Notes: generated from the letters alone by a model not told the origin. Shown: positions 1 through 6,275, counted from the stretch's first letter. The stretch is 9,378 bases of DNA from Chitinivibrionales bacterium (GCA_014729595.1 WJJU01000188.1:1-9378); one strand, 5' to 3'. Program-made: numbers and translations.

Positions 1-975
1 CAGACAATAATGCAACGGATAATCGAAACGACTCAGACACTAGCCGGGGCTTCGGAGGAACTCAGCGCGGTGTCGGCGCAGCTTTTGAGCAATTCGGAAG
101 AGATGACGACACAGGCAAATACGGTGTCGAGTACAACCGAGCAGATGTCCACCAATATCAACACAATGGCCTCGGCGGCCGAAGAGATGAATGTCAATGC
201 CAACAGCGTCGCCTCGGCGGCGGAGCAGATGTCGCAGAACATGAATGCCGTTTCGAGTGCGGTCGAGGAGCTTTCGGTGTCGATCAATGATATCGGCAGC
301 AATGCGGAGGATGCACGGGGGGTTTCGGATAGAGCCACCAATATGGCCCGGGGCGCTACCGGTACTATGGATAAGCTGGGGGATGCAGCAAAGGAGATCG
401 GCAAAGTCACAGACGTGATCAAGCGGATAGCCGAGCAGACCAATCTTCTGGCGCTCAACGCCACCATCGAAGCTGCGTCCGCGGGAGAAGCCGGCAAAGG
501 ATTCGCCGTTGTCGCCAACGAAATCAAAGAACTTGCCAATCAAAGTGCTCAGGCGGCCGAAGATATTACTTCGCGCATAGTCGGAATGCAGGATAATGCC
601 TCTGAAGCGGTCAATGTGATCGGGGATGTTTCAACGATAATCCAAAAGATCGGTGATTCTGTGAGGGTAATCACCGAATCGGTTCAGCAACAGACCAGTG
701 CCGCCAATGACATATCGTCGAATGTTACCCAGGCATCGTCGGGAGCCGCCAATATTGCCAACTCGATCGCCGAGGTGGCCAAAGGAACCAACGATATGTC
801 ACGCAATTCCGGTGAAGCGGCAAAGGGAGCACGTGACGTAGCGTCGAATATATCCGGTGTAAGCCGGGCGGCCGAAGATTCCAATAAAGGGGCGCAACAG
901 GTTAACACTTCGTCCGCCGATCTGGCGGAGATGGCCGGGAAGCTTAGAGAGATGGTTGGAAGATTCAAGGTGTAG
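1..975 (+). CDS. Methyl-accepting chemotaxis protein, C-terminal signalling region (5' partial)
   Basis: This is the cytoplasmic signalling domain of a chemoreceptor, which controls CheA kinase through CheW. The reading frame is open to the first base, so the gene starts upstream and the sensor, membrane and HAMP parts are not visible; the ATG at 10 is not taken as a true start. Counting from that ATG, residues 129-176 form the highly conserved hairpin tip, including IAEQTNLLALNA and GKGFAVVANEIKELA. The flanking arms are long Ala/Ser/Glu-rich coiled coil. The N-terminal arm has Glu-Glu or Glu-Gln pairs at 16/17, 30/31, 44/45, 58/59, 72/73 and 86/87, which resemble CheR methylation sites. The C-terminus (LREMVGRFKV) is a usual receptor ending and lacks an NWETF-like CheR-tethering pentapeptide. 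cheB and cheR follow on the same strand, so they probably act on this receptor. Confidence 0.96.
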   Translation, partial: QTIMQRIIETTQTLAGASEELSAVSAQLLSNSEEMTTQANTVSSTTEQMSTNINTMASAAEEMNVNANSVASAAEQMSQNMNAVSSAVEELSVSINDIGSNAEDARGVSDRATNMARGATGTMDKLGDAAKEIGKVTDVIKRIAEQTNLLALNATIEAASAGEAGKGFAVVANEIKELANQSAQAAEDITSRIVGMQDNASEAVNVIGDVSTIIQKIGDSVRVITESVQQQTSAANDISSNVTQASSGAANIANSIAEVAKGTNDMSRNSGEAAKGARDVASNISGVSRAAEDSNKGAQQVNTSSADLAEMAGKLREMVGRFKV

Positions 976-1159
976 TTTTTTCGAACTTCAAAGTAGGTAG
1001 CATCGCCAAGATGCATATCGCATTCGGGTGCTCGGCCGACACCGACGTTCGGGGTTGTGCGTCGGGCAAAGTGCGCGATTGGCTGTTTTATGAGGCTCTC
1101 GGTATTCCGACGCACTCCGCGTCGGCCGGTATCGTGGAGCCCCGGAAGGAGGCGGCGAA
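976..1159 (+). other. Receptor-cheB intergenic leader with competing inverted repeats
   Basis: These 184 bp separate the receptor stop from the cheB start. The 9-mer GTGCGTCGG at 1057-1065 is the exact reverse complement of 1107-1115. Part of that second arm (1107-1113) can instead pair with 1119-1125 across a 5-nt loop, so the two stems exclude each other. No T-run follows, so this is not a standard terminator. A short open frame from ATG 1011 crosses into cheB in another frame and matches no family I recognise. Any regulatory role is inference. Confidence 0.35.
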
Positions 1160-2242
1160 ATGTCCGATAACCTCTCGGTTCTCATCGTCGATGACTCGTT
1201 GATTTTTCGCCACGTGGTCACCGATGCCCTCGAAAAGGAAGCGGGCATACACGTCGCCGGATCGGTTCGTAACGGAGCCAAGGCCCTGGAGCACATTCAA
1301 AGATCACCACCGGATCTGGTTACCCTCGATGTTGAAATGCCCGAGATGAACGGACTTCAGACGCTTACGGAGATTAAGAAGATCGAGCGCGAACGGGGCG
1401 GCGGCGAGATCGGGGTGATAATGCTCTCGGCGTACACCCGCAAAGGTGCCGATATAACTATTCGGGCTCTTGAACTTGGCGCTTTCGACTTTGTCGCCAA
1501 ACCGCAAGGAACCTCCGAGGTCGACAGTGTTCAGCGCCTCAAGGCAAGTTTGTTGCCGAAAATTCATTATTTCGCTTCACGTAAGAGCCTAAGTGGTCGA
1601 GTTGCCGCTTTGCCGGACAGTGTGGCGAGGGCTCCGCGCAAAACGACGCCCGCGACCGAAGAAATTAAAGCCCTGTTGATTGGTGTGTCGACGGGGGGGC
1701 CGAAGGCGCTCACAAGGATAATGCCGGACCTGTGCAAAAAAGTTACGGTTCCTACGCTCATTGTTCAGCACATGCCCGAAACATTTACCACCTCGCTTGC
1801 GGAGAGTCTCAACAAACGCTGCCTTCATACGGTAAAAGAGGCTCGCGAAGGGGATGTCGTTGAACGGGAAACGGTATACATCGCCCCCGGCGGGCGTCAC
1901 ATGGTACTTCGCCGAGGCATTGGGGGAAAGCCGATAATTGCACTTAATCAACATCCGCCGCAAAACGGGTGCAGGCCGTCGGTCGACGTACTCTTTCGAT
2001 CGGCTCCGGAAGTGCTGGGGGGACGATTCGTCGCGGCAATCATGACAGGGATGGGAAAAGACGGTGCGGACAGCCTTCGTGCGATCAACCGTGCCGGTGC
2101 GCATATTATTGCTCAAGATGAAGCGAGTTCGGTAGTGTGGGGTATGCCCGGAAGCGCCGTGGCGACGGGATATGTAGACCACGTCGTTCCTCTGGACAAC
2201 ATCCCCGCCGTCATTGCGCGCATTGTGAATGAAAGAAAATAA
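1160..2242 (+). CDS. cheB: CheB: chemotaxis response regulator, protein-glutamate methylesterase/glutamine deamidase
   Basis: CheB removes methyl groups from receptor glutamates, and deamidates some receptor glutamines, to reset the adaptation state. It is activated by phosphoryl transfer from CheA. The 360 residues match the family length. Residues 5-125 are the receiver domain: acidic pocket D11/D12, phospho-acceptor D57 in LVTLDVEMPEMNG, S90 and K114 (FVAKP). A variable linker (about 136-168) leads to the methylesterase domain, where the catalytic triad is visible as S177 (GVSTGGP), H204 (QHMP) and D301 (MTGMGKDGAD). The C-terminal substrate loop (DEASSVVWGMPGSA) is intact. The ATG at 1160 is supported by GGAGG about 8 bases upstream. 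The gene sits between a receptor and cheR, the classical adaptation pair. Nothing appears degraded. Confidence 0.98.
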   Translation: MSDNLSVLIVDDSLIFRHVVTDALEKEAGIHVAGSVRNGAKALEHIQRSPPDLVTLDVEMPEMNGLQTLTEIKKIERERGGGEIGVIMLSAYTRKGADITIRALELGAFDFVAKPQGTSEVDSVQRLKASLLPKIHYFASRKSLSGRVAALPDSVARAPRKTTPATEEIKALLIGVSTGGPKALTRIMPDLCKKVTVPTLIVQHMPETFTTSLAESLNKRCLHTVKEAREGDVVERETVYIAPGGRHMVLRRGIGGKPIIALNQHPPQNGCRPSVDVLFRSAPEVLGGRFVAAIMTGMGKDGADSLRAINRAGAHIIAQDEASSVVWGMPGSAVATGYVDHVVPLDNIPAVIARIVNERK

Positions 2243-2249
2243 GAGGAGG
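2243..2249 (+). promoter_or_regulatory. Strong Shine-Dalgarno site of cheR
   Basis: GAGGAGG directly follows the cheB stop codon and lies 8 bases before the cheR ATG at 2258. It fixes the cheR start and, with the 15-bp gap, supports co-transcription and coupled translation of cheB and cheR. Confidence 0.85.
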
Positions 2250-2257
2250 CGGGAGCC

Positions 2258-3121
2258 ATGGAGCTCTCTGTACACGATTTCGATCTTTTGCGTAAGTATA
2301 TACACCAAATCTGCGGCATCGCTTTGGGGGACGACAAGCAGTACCTTGTGCGCCAAAGACTGGAACCCGTCGCGGTTGAACAGGGATGCAAAGATTTTGC
2401 GGAGTTCGCGCATTGCGTGTCTTGCTGTGCTGACGGGCGCCTGCGCGATCGCATTATTACCTCAATTACCACCAATGAAACTTCCTTTTTTCGCGACGGC
2501 CATCCGTTTTCGCTCTTTCGCGGCGCCATACTGCCGAAACTTCATCGGATTATCCTGGAACGAAAGACACGACCATTTGGAAGAAGAGGAGCAAAAGCGG
2601 CCATTCTCTCGGCCGGCGCGTCGACCGGTCAAGAACCGTATACGTTGTCGATCATCATCAATGACTTTTTCCGCCACCATCAATCAAATGAAGGGGTTAT
2701 CCCTTCCGACATCGCAATTGTCGCCGCCGATGTATCGTCGCGTGCGCTGGCTAAGGCGGTTGCGGGCGAGTATTCAGCATTGGAGATCGGCCGCGGACTA
2801 AGCGATTTGCAAAAAGCTACGTATTTTACGCATGAAGGCAATACTTGGATAGTAAAGGATCAGATCAAGAAGCTTGTCGAATTCCGACGAGTGAATTTTA
2901 TCGAATCGTTTACCTTCCTCGGCGCCTTCGACGTAATCTTCTGCCGAAACATGCTCATCTATTTCGATCAGTCAACCAGAACGCGAATCATAGAGCAGTT
3001 TCATCGTATGCTCAGCGACGGCGGCTATCTAATCCTTGGGGCGACCGAGAACATTTTTGGGTTATACGATCGATTCGAGCCGATCCGGGCTGAACGAAGT
3101 ACGGCGTATCGGAAAAAGTAG
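2258..3121 (+). CDS. cheR: CheR: chemotaxis protein-glutamate O-methyltransferase
   Basis: CheR transfers methyl groups from S-adenosylmethionine to receptor glutamates and is the counterpart of CheB. The 287 residues match the family length. The N-terminal helical domain (about 1-75) has the expected FDLLRKYIHQICGI beginning. The motif TNETSFFRD (72-80) joins it to the methyltransferase domain. The SAM-binding motif ILSAGASTGQEPYTL is at 116-130; the family usually has Cys where this has Ala (SAGCSTGEEPY), a mild variation. FDVIFCRNMLIYFD (224-237) and GGYLILGATE (255-264) complete the conserved core. The start ATG is preceded by GAGGAGG. As the neighbouring receptor has no tethering pentapeptide at its C-terminus, CheR probably acts without that anchoring. 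The gene ends 111 bp from the convergent uppP, with no evident terminator between them. Confidence 0.97.
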   Translation: MELSVHDFDLLRKYIHQICGIALGDDKQYLVRQRLEPVAVEQGCKDFAEFAHCVSCCADGRLRDRIITSITTNETSFFRDGHPFSLFRGAILPKLHRIILERKTRPFGRRGAKAAILSAGASTGQEPYTLSIIINDFFRHHQSNEGVIPSDIAIVAADVSSRALAKAVAGEYSALEIGRGLSDLQKATYFTHEGNTWIVKDQIKKLVEFRRVNFIESFTFLGAFDVIFCRNMLIYFDQSTRTRIIEQFHRMLSDGGYLILGATENIFGLYDRFEPIRAERSTAYRKK

Positions 3122-3232
3122 CGAGATCCGGTACTACAAATTGCATGCAAAGCATTATCCCTCTTTGATTGCCGTGTTCGACGCGGTGATTCTTTACGGG
3201 CGTTGGGGCAAGCTCACGAACCCGGCATCCCC

Positions 3233-4060
3233 TTACAAATGTAGGGCCAAGCCGATACCGGCTACGGCAAGGCAGTAGAAGCCGAACCAACCGATTCGCC
3301 CGCGGCGCACCACGCGCATCAGTATTATGAGCGACCACCAGCCGGAGATGAAAGCGACCGCGGTGCCGGCAAGGACCGGGCCCCAAGAGACATGCCCGAA
3401 TCCGCCTTCCGTGACGAGATCGATAAATTCAAGCAGAGTAGCGCCGATTATGGCGGGTATGGCAAGCAGGAAAGAAAAAACCCCGGCTTGCTCACGATCG
3501 ATACCGGCGAAAAGACCGGTGGCGATAGTCGATCCCGAACGTGAAATGCCGGGTATGATCGCAAGCGCTTGCGCCATACCCACCAGCAAGCCGTTATGAG
3601 GGGTGATCGATTTTGTGTTGTATCGAACGAAAAATGTGGCGAGCAGCAATGAACCGGTGAATATAAGTGCACCCAGTACCGAGACGACGGAAGCGAAAAG
3701 CCCTTCGATTGTATCTTTGAGGAAAAAGCCGACGAGAACCGCCGGGATGGTACCGATTATGACTGCTACGGCGAAACGGGATTCCTGAGATTGTCGAACG
3801 GTCTGGAGTGGTGTGAGCGAACCCCGGGAAACCGCTCGAATATCGCGCAGCACTCCCGCGCCAAGCTGGGTGATCTGACGATGAAAAACGATGAGCACCG
3901 CCATGAGTGTGCCGAAATGTACGAAAATGTCGAAAGTGATCGCATCGGTGGTGACACCAAAAAGCGCTTGGCCCAAGACCAAATGTCCGGAAGATGAGAC
4001 GGGAAGAAATTCCGTCAGGCCCTGGATCGCGCCAAGGATGAGTGCTTGAAAATAGCTCAC
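3233..4060 (-). CDS. uppP: Undecaprenyl-diphosphatase (UppP/BacA)
   Basis: This integral membrane enzyme dephosphorylates undecaprenyl diphosphate to the monophosphate, regenerating the lipid carrier for peptidoglycan and surface polysaccharides. Raised dosage of this family is known to confer bacitracin resistance. The 275 residues are hydrophobic throughout, with about eight membrane segments. Both family signature motifs are present: GLTEFLPVSSSGH at 14-26 (E17, H26) and PGISRSGST at 170-178 (R174), whose Glu, His and Arg form the catalytic site in characterised members. The start is GTG (4058-4060), with AAGGAA about 7 bases upstream as ribosome binding site; an earlier start is not needed because the first helix begins at residue 3. 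It is transcribed divergently from the HIT gene and convergently with cheR, so it is probably expressed alone. Confidence 0.96.
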   Translation of the reverse strand: MSYFQALILGAIQGLTEFLPVSSSGHLVLGQALFGVTTDAITFDIFVHFGTLMAVLIVFHRQITQLGAGVLRDIRAVSRGSLTPLQTVRQSQESRFAVAVIIGTIPAVLVGFFLKDTIEGLFASVVSVLGALIFTGSLLLATFFVRYNTKSITPHNGLLVGMAQALAIIPGISRSGSTIATGLFAGIDREQAGVFSFLLAIPAIIGATLLEFIDLVTEGGFGHVSWGPVLAGTAVAFISGWWSLIILMRVVRRGRIGWFGFYCLAVAGIGLALHL

Positions 4061-4095
4061 GGTATTTCCTTTCAGTCACCGGGTCATGCCGAAGA

Positions 4096-4107
4096 TAACT
4101 CGTTAAT
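4096..4107. repeat. Direct repeat TAACTCGTTAAT, copy 1
   Basis: The same 12 bases recur at 4371-4382, near the other end of the uppP-HIT intergenic region. Each copy contains the partly palindromic TAAC-TC-GTTA and is preceded on the + strand by CCGAAG within a few bases. This copy is 36 bases upstream of the uppP GTG. It could be a shared operator or the trace of a small duplication. Confidence 0.5.
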
Positions 4108-4128
4108 GTCGGTGGCGGTTGGACACAT

Positions 4129-4175
4129 TGCCGACTGGGAAAAATCAAAAATACTATTTTAACTCCCAGTCGGCA
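4129..4175. repeat. 12-bp perfect inverted repeat with AT-rich loop
   Basis: The arms TGCCGACTGGGA (4129-4140) and TCCCAGTCGGCA (4164-4175) are exact reverse complements separated by 23 bases. Inside the loop, AAAATA-C-TATTTT is itself an inverted repeat. No T-run follows on either strand, so it does not look like an intrinsic terminator. If uppP transcription starts further upstream, the structure would lie in its 5' leader. No function can be assigned. Confidence 0.6.
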
Positions 4176-4207
4176 TTGTGCGCGGTCAATACAAACCCGC
4201 CCGAATA

Positions 4208-4377
4208 CTACTTTAGTTTATGTTCCGTATACAACCTGCCGTCGGGGATCACATCCCCGGTTCTCCAACAGTACGGACATGGCGGGTGCCGGGGTAACAG
4301 AGGCGCTCGTACCACTTGATGCGCTCGTCGTCTTTGTGGTTTTCGAGGGCGGAAACATTCCGAAGCAGTGTAACTCG
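4208..4377 (-). pseudogene. Possible frameshifted remnant of a small Cys-rich coding sequence
   Basis: On the - strand one frame is open from 4377 to a TGA at 4249-4251 and includes ENHKDDERIKWYERLCYPG, with strongly G/C-biased third positions as in a real gene. A second frame, offset by one base, ends at TAG 4208-4210 and reads CPYCWRTGDVIPDGRLYTEH. Joined near 4280 they would give a short protein with a Cys-x-x-Cys pair, resembling a zinc-binding knuckle. There is no good start codon or ribosome binding site, and I recognise no family. The stretch also folds as a hairpin, so the coding appearance may be coincidental. Confidence 0.25.
4220..4280. repeat. Nested hairpin (outer 9-bp and inner 7-bp stems)
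   Basis: The outer arms ATGTTCCGTA (4220-4229) and TACGGACAT (4272-4280) pair over 9 bases with one bulged T. The inner arms CGGGGAT (4243-4249) and ATCCCCG (4253-4259) pair perfectly around a 3-base loop. The two stems are coaxial and separated by an internal loop of about 11-13 bases per side. This could be a structured RNA element or a cruciform. It overlaps the coding-like remnant, and neither reading is proven. Confidence 0.4.
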
Positions 4378-4382
4378 TTAAT
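4371..4382. repeat. Direct repeat TAACTCGTTAAT, copy 2
   Basis: Identical to 4096-4107. This copy ends 24 bases before the HIT gene ATG, so it would overlap the expected promoter or early transcribed region of that gene. Confidence 0.5.
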
Positions 4383-4406
4383 TTGCGATAAAGCAGGAAA
4401 GTGACT

Positions 4407-4898
4407 ATGAATCAAATATGGGCTCCGTGGCGAATGACCTATATCGCCGGAATCGACAAGAACGATGATGGATGCGTTTTTTGCCGCAAGCCGCAAGGCG
4501 CTGATGACGAGGAGGGTTTGATCCTTTACCGGGGAAAGCGCTGCTATGTTCTCCAAAATCTCTATCCCTACAACAATGGACATTTGATGATTGTCCCCTA
4601 CACGCATACGTCCGACCCCGCAACGCTTGACGATGAGAGTTCGTTGGAGCTTTGGCGGCTTACCATGAAATCAAAAGCCGCGTTGAAAGCGGCTTTCCAT
4701 CCCGACGGATTCAATATCGGCATGAATATCGAGCGCGTGGCCGGCGCTGGTATCGATCAGCATATTCACCTGCACATTGTCCCCCGCTGGAGCGGCGATA
4801 CGAATTTTATGCCTGTCGTCGGGGAAACAAAAGTCATTTCACAGGCGCTGTCCGATACGTATAAGGCCCTGAAGCGCTATTTCGTGGCTGAGAACTGA
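4407..4898 (+). CDS. HIT-family nucleotide hydrolase/phosphorylase (Ap4A-phosphorylase-like)
   Basis: HIT proteins cleave or phosphorolyse nucleotide phosphates such as diadenosine polyphosphates and AMP derivatives, through a nucleotidyl-histidine intermediate. The 163 residues contain the defining triad H119-x-H121-x-H123 in QHIHLHIVPRW, with H121 the expected nucleophile. NNGHLMIVP (56-64) and FNIGMNIERVAGAG (102-115) are the usual nucleotide-binding strands. C23 and C26 (CVFC) form a zinc-binding CxxC typical of this subgroup, and the MNQIWAPWRMTYI beginning is characteristic of it. The ATG at 4407 is chosen over the GTG at 4401 because that GTG lies inside the ribosome binding site AGGAAAGTGA (4395-4404). 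The natural substrate cannot be read from the sequence. The 3' end overlaps the convergent lpxH by 22 bp. Confidence 0.93.
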   Translation: MNQIWAPWRMTYIAGIDKNDDGCVFCRKPQGADDEEGLILYRGKRCYVLQNLYPYNNGHLMIVPYTHTSDPATLDDESSLELWRLTMKSKAALKAAFHPDGFNIGMNIERVAGAGIDQHIHLHIVPRWSGDTNFMPVVGETKVISQALSDTYKALKRYFVAEN

Positions 4899-5656
4899 AT
4901 GGGCATAGGTGCGGCGCCCGGAATGCGGCGCCAGAGCGTGATCTCGCCGTTTTCCATGCACGCATAGGTATATCGACGAATCCATTCGCCGGTGTTACAG
5001 TACCGACGGCCCCCATAATCGCTGATCTCCGGGTGGTGCGTGTGGCCCAATACGACTATATCGCTTCCCGCATCAAGGCGTTGTCGCGCCCAACCTCGAT
5101 ACTCGTCGAGTGGAATTTTTTGCGCACTCGACTCCATATAGTGACGGCTGGACCTCGAAAAGAAAAGAGCCAAGGGTACACCAATGTTGGGGTGAAGCAG
5201 TTTATAGAGGCGTTGGTTAAAACGGTTCCTCAGTATTCGCCGCAGCAACCGATACCCCACATCTCTTCTCAAGAGACCGTCGCCGTGATATAGGTGCACC
5301 TTTTTGCCCTGAAGCTCGATATCGAGGTGCGCGGGATGGAGGTGTATGCCGATCGCTTGGTTGAGAAAAGAACCGAGAGCGAAATCATGATTGCCGGCAA
5401 GGTAATGCACTTCGACGCCGTGTTCCACCAAAAGGCGAAGTTCGTGGAGAACGGGAAAGAACACGGGGCGGACGGCATGGGCGTACTCAATCCAGAAGTC
5501 AAAGAGGTCGCCGACAATAAAAAGATGCGACGCCGTGTCCGTCAGCTCACGAAGGAACGCCGGCAATTCGGTCTCGCGTTGATCGAAGCCCGTGAGGCGG
5601 GTGCCAAGATGCGCGTCGGAGATAAAGTACGCGAGCGTGCGTTTCTTTGAAGCCAT
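4877..5656 (-). CDS. lpxH: UDP-2,3-diacylglucosamine diphosphatase-like metallophosphoesterase (LpxH type)
   Basis: LpxH splits UDP-2,3-diacylglucosamine to lipid X and UMP, the fourth step of lipid A synthesis, at the inner membrane surface. The 259-residue protein has the complete calcineurin-like metal site: SDAHLG (D14, H16), GDLFDFW (D50), GNHD (N89, H90), HGD (H124) and GHTHHPE (H205, H207). The middle part (about 130-195) has the basic/hydrophobic helical cap expected for binding an acylated substrate, including LHPNIGVPLALFFSRSSR. E. coli LpxH has GNRD where this has GNHD, so a related phosphoesterase is possible, although many non-proteobacterial LpxH-like proteins share this form. 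The ATG at 5656 is forced by an in-frame TGA 24 bases upstream. It has no clear ribosome binding site, which suggests weak or unusual initiation. It overlaps the HIT gene tail to tail. Confidence 0.8.
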   Translation of the reverse strand: MASKKRTLAYFISDAHLGTRLTGFDQRETELPAFLRELTDTASHLFIVGDLFDFWIEYAHAVRPVFFPVLHELRLLVEHGVEVHYLAGNHDFALGSFLNQAIGIHLHPAHLDIELQGKKVHLYHGDGLLRRDVGYRLLRRILRNRFNQRLYKLLHPNIGVPLALFFSRSSRHYMESSAQKIPLDEYRGWARQRLDAGSDIVVLGHTHHPEISDYGGRRYCNTGEWIRRYTYACMENGEITLWRRIPGAAPMPIQFSATK

Positions 5657-6004
5657 AGTGCTGAATATGCTCTGTCTTCAATGGTCCTGCGAAAAAATGA
5701 GTTTCCTTTGTAACCCGTCACCGTCGGGTATCCATACCGCCGAGAGGCCACCTGGTGACCTTCGGCTTTGCCTTCGCCCATTGCGTTTGGCTGCTATGGT
5801 GATTTCGCGTTTGCTTGTGTTTTGGCGAATGCGGTAAAGACACTTCCGCATATCGCCGATGGATTCTTCGCCGTTCAATCGTCAATACCCGTGCATGGCT
5901 CGGAAAACACCTACTACACGATGCCAAAACGGGCAATCGATGCAATTCGTGAACCGGTGTGGTTCGCCGTCAACGTGAAACCAACTGTACGAGAGTAAAC
6001 AAAA
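5657..6004. other. Gene-poor stretch upstream of lpxH
   Basis: No recognisable gene is visible here. Competing weak open frames exist on both strands, and the best is a + strand frame from TTG 5768 to TAA 5998, listed separately. The lpxH promoter must lie in the right-hand part of this stretch or beyond, but no convincing -35/-10 pair was found. Confidence 0.5.
5768..5998 (+). CDS. Doubtful small open reading frame (76 codons), unknown
   Basis: The frame starts at a TTG without a well-placed ribosome binding site and ends 6 bp before a palindromic terminator. Its second half (for example SENTYYTMPKRAIDAIREP) has a protein-like composition, but I recognise no family or motif. Other frames on the opposite strand are also open here. 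It may be a decayed gene end or chance. Confidence 0.2.
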   Translation: MPSPIAFGCYGDFAFACVLANAVKTLPHIADGFFAVQSSIPVHGSENTYYTMPKRAIDAIREPVWFAVNVKPTVRE

Positions 6005-6024
6005 AACGGCTCCGCGGAGCCGTT
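5997..6024 (-). terminator. Intrinsic terminator of the small acidic-protein gene
   Basis: Bases 6005-6024 are a perfect 20-bp palindrome (AACGGCTCCG and its reverse complement). On the - strand it is followed by TTTT-G-TTT (6004-5997), the pattern of a rho-independent terminator. It lies 66 bases beyond the stop of the acidic-protein gene. On the + strand it is followed only by CTTCATT, so termination that way would be weaker. The long uninterrupted GC-rich stem predicts efficient termination. Confidence 0.88.
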
Positions 6025-6089
6025 CTTCATTGTGATCCGTTTTGGATATTAAGCAATAGATAGTAAGATATTATGCTTAAACGTGCGAC

Positions 6090-6275
6090 CTATTCCCACA
6101 GGTCTTCCGCACTGTCCAGGTCGCTCGCCATATCCTCAAAATTGGCGTTTTCATCGAAGGTGTTGCCGAAGTTGAGTTCCCTCATTTCGTCATCTTCGTC
6201 GCTGCCTTCGTCTACATACTTCTCGTCCATATCCCTCAGGATCTCATCGGCATCAAACTGTTCGTCCAGTATCAC
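6090..6275 (-). CDS. Small, extremely acidic protein (61 aa), unknown function
   Basis: I do not recognise the family. The protein has 25 Asp/Glu against 3 Lys/Arg among 61 residues (net charge about -22), with acidic clusters such as VDEGSDEDDEMRE. It has no Cys, no membrane segment and no signal peptide, so it is expected to be cytoplasmic and perhaps partly disordered. The start is GTG (6273-6275) with an excellent ribosome binding site, GGGAGGTGAC (6281-6290), 5 bases upstream. A consensus promoter and a strong terminator enclose it, so it is an independent and probably well-expressed single-gene unit, and a real gene despite its size. Possible roles include binding a basic partner or cations, or mimicking nucleic acid, but these are guesses from charge alone. 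Confidence 0.75.
   Translation of the reverse strand: MILDEQFDADEILRDMDEKYVDEGSDEDDEMRELNFGNTFDENANFEDMASDLDSAEDLWE

Larger units (their letters stand above)
4061..4406. other. Divergent intergenic region between uppP and the HIT gene
   Basis: These 346 bp must hold the promoters of both flanking genes, but I could not assign a convincing -35/-10 pair for either. They contain two copies of a 12-nt direct repeat, a 12-bp inverted repeat, a nested hairpin and a coding-like frameshifted stretch, all listed separately. Confidence 0.6.

Noticed and set aside
33..543. Two long open frames antisense to the chemoreceptor
   Set aside because: They arise from the biased, repetitive codons of the receptor coiled coil. 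They have no ribosome binding sites or recognisable motifs.
1011..1202. Small + strand frame between the receptor and cheB
   Set aside because: It runs into cheB in another frame, its possible ribosome binding site is poorly spaced and no family is recognisable. A CheD or CheW fragment was considered but no motif fits.
1589..2413. 274-codon frame antisense to cheB and the start of cheR
   Set aside because: The + strand has intact catalytic motifs of CheB and CheR. The antisense translation is Arg/His-rich and without domains.
3122..3232. Terminator between convergent cheR and uppP
   Set aside because: Only a 10-bp palindrome TTGCATGCAA (3141-3150) is visible, without GC-rich stem or T-run.
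4129..4175. Inverted repeat as intrinsic terminator
   Set aside because: No T-run follows on either strand and the loop is long, so it is listed as a repeat only.
4401..4406. GTG at 4401 as start of the HIT protein
   Set aside because: It lies inside the ribosome binding site AGGAAAGTGA. The ATG at 4407 is correctly spaced and matches the family N-terminus.
4218..4607. 129-codon - strand frame overlapping the HIT gene
   Set aside because: Most of it is antisense to conserved HIT sequence. Only the part below 4377 shows coding character, and that in other frames.
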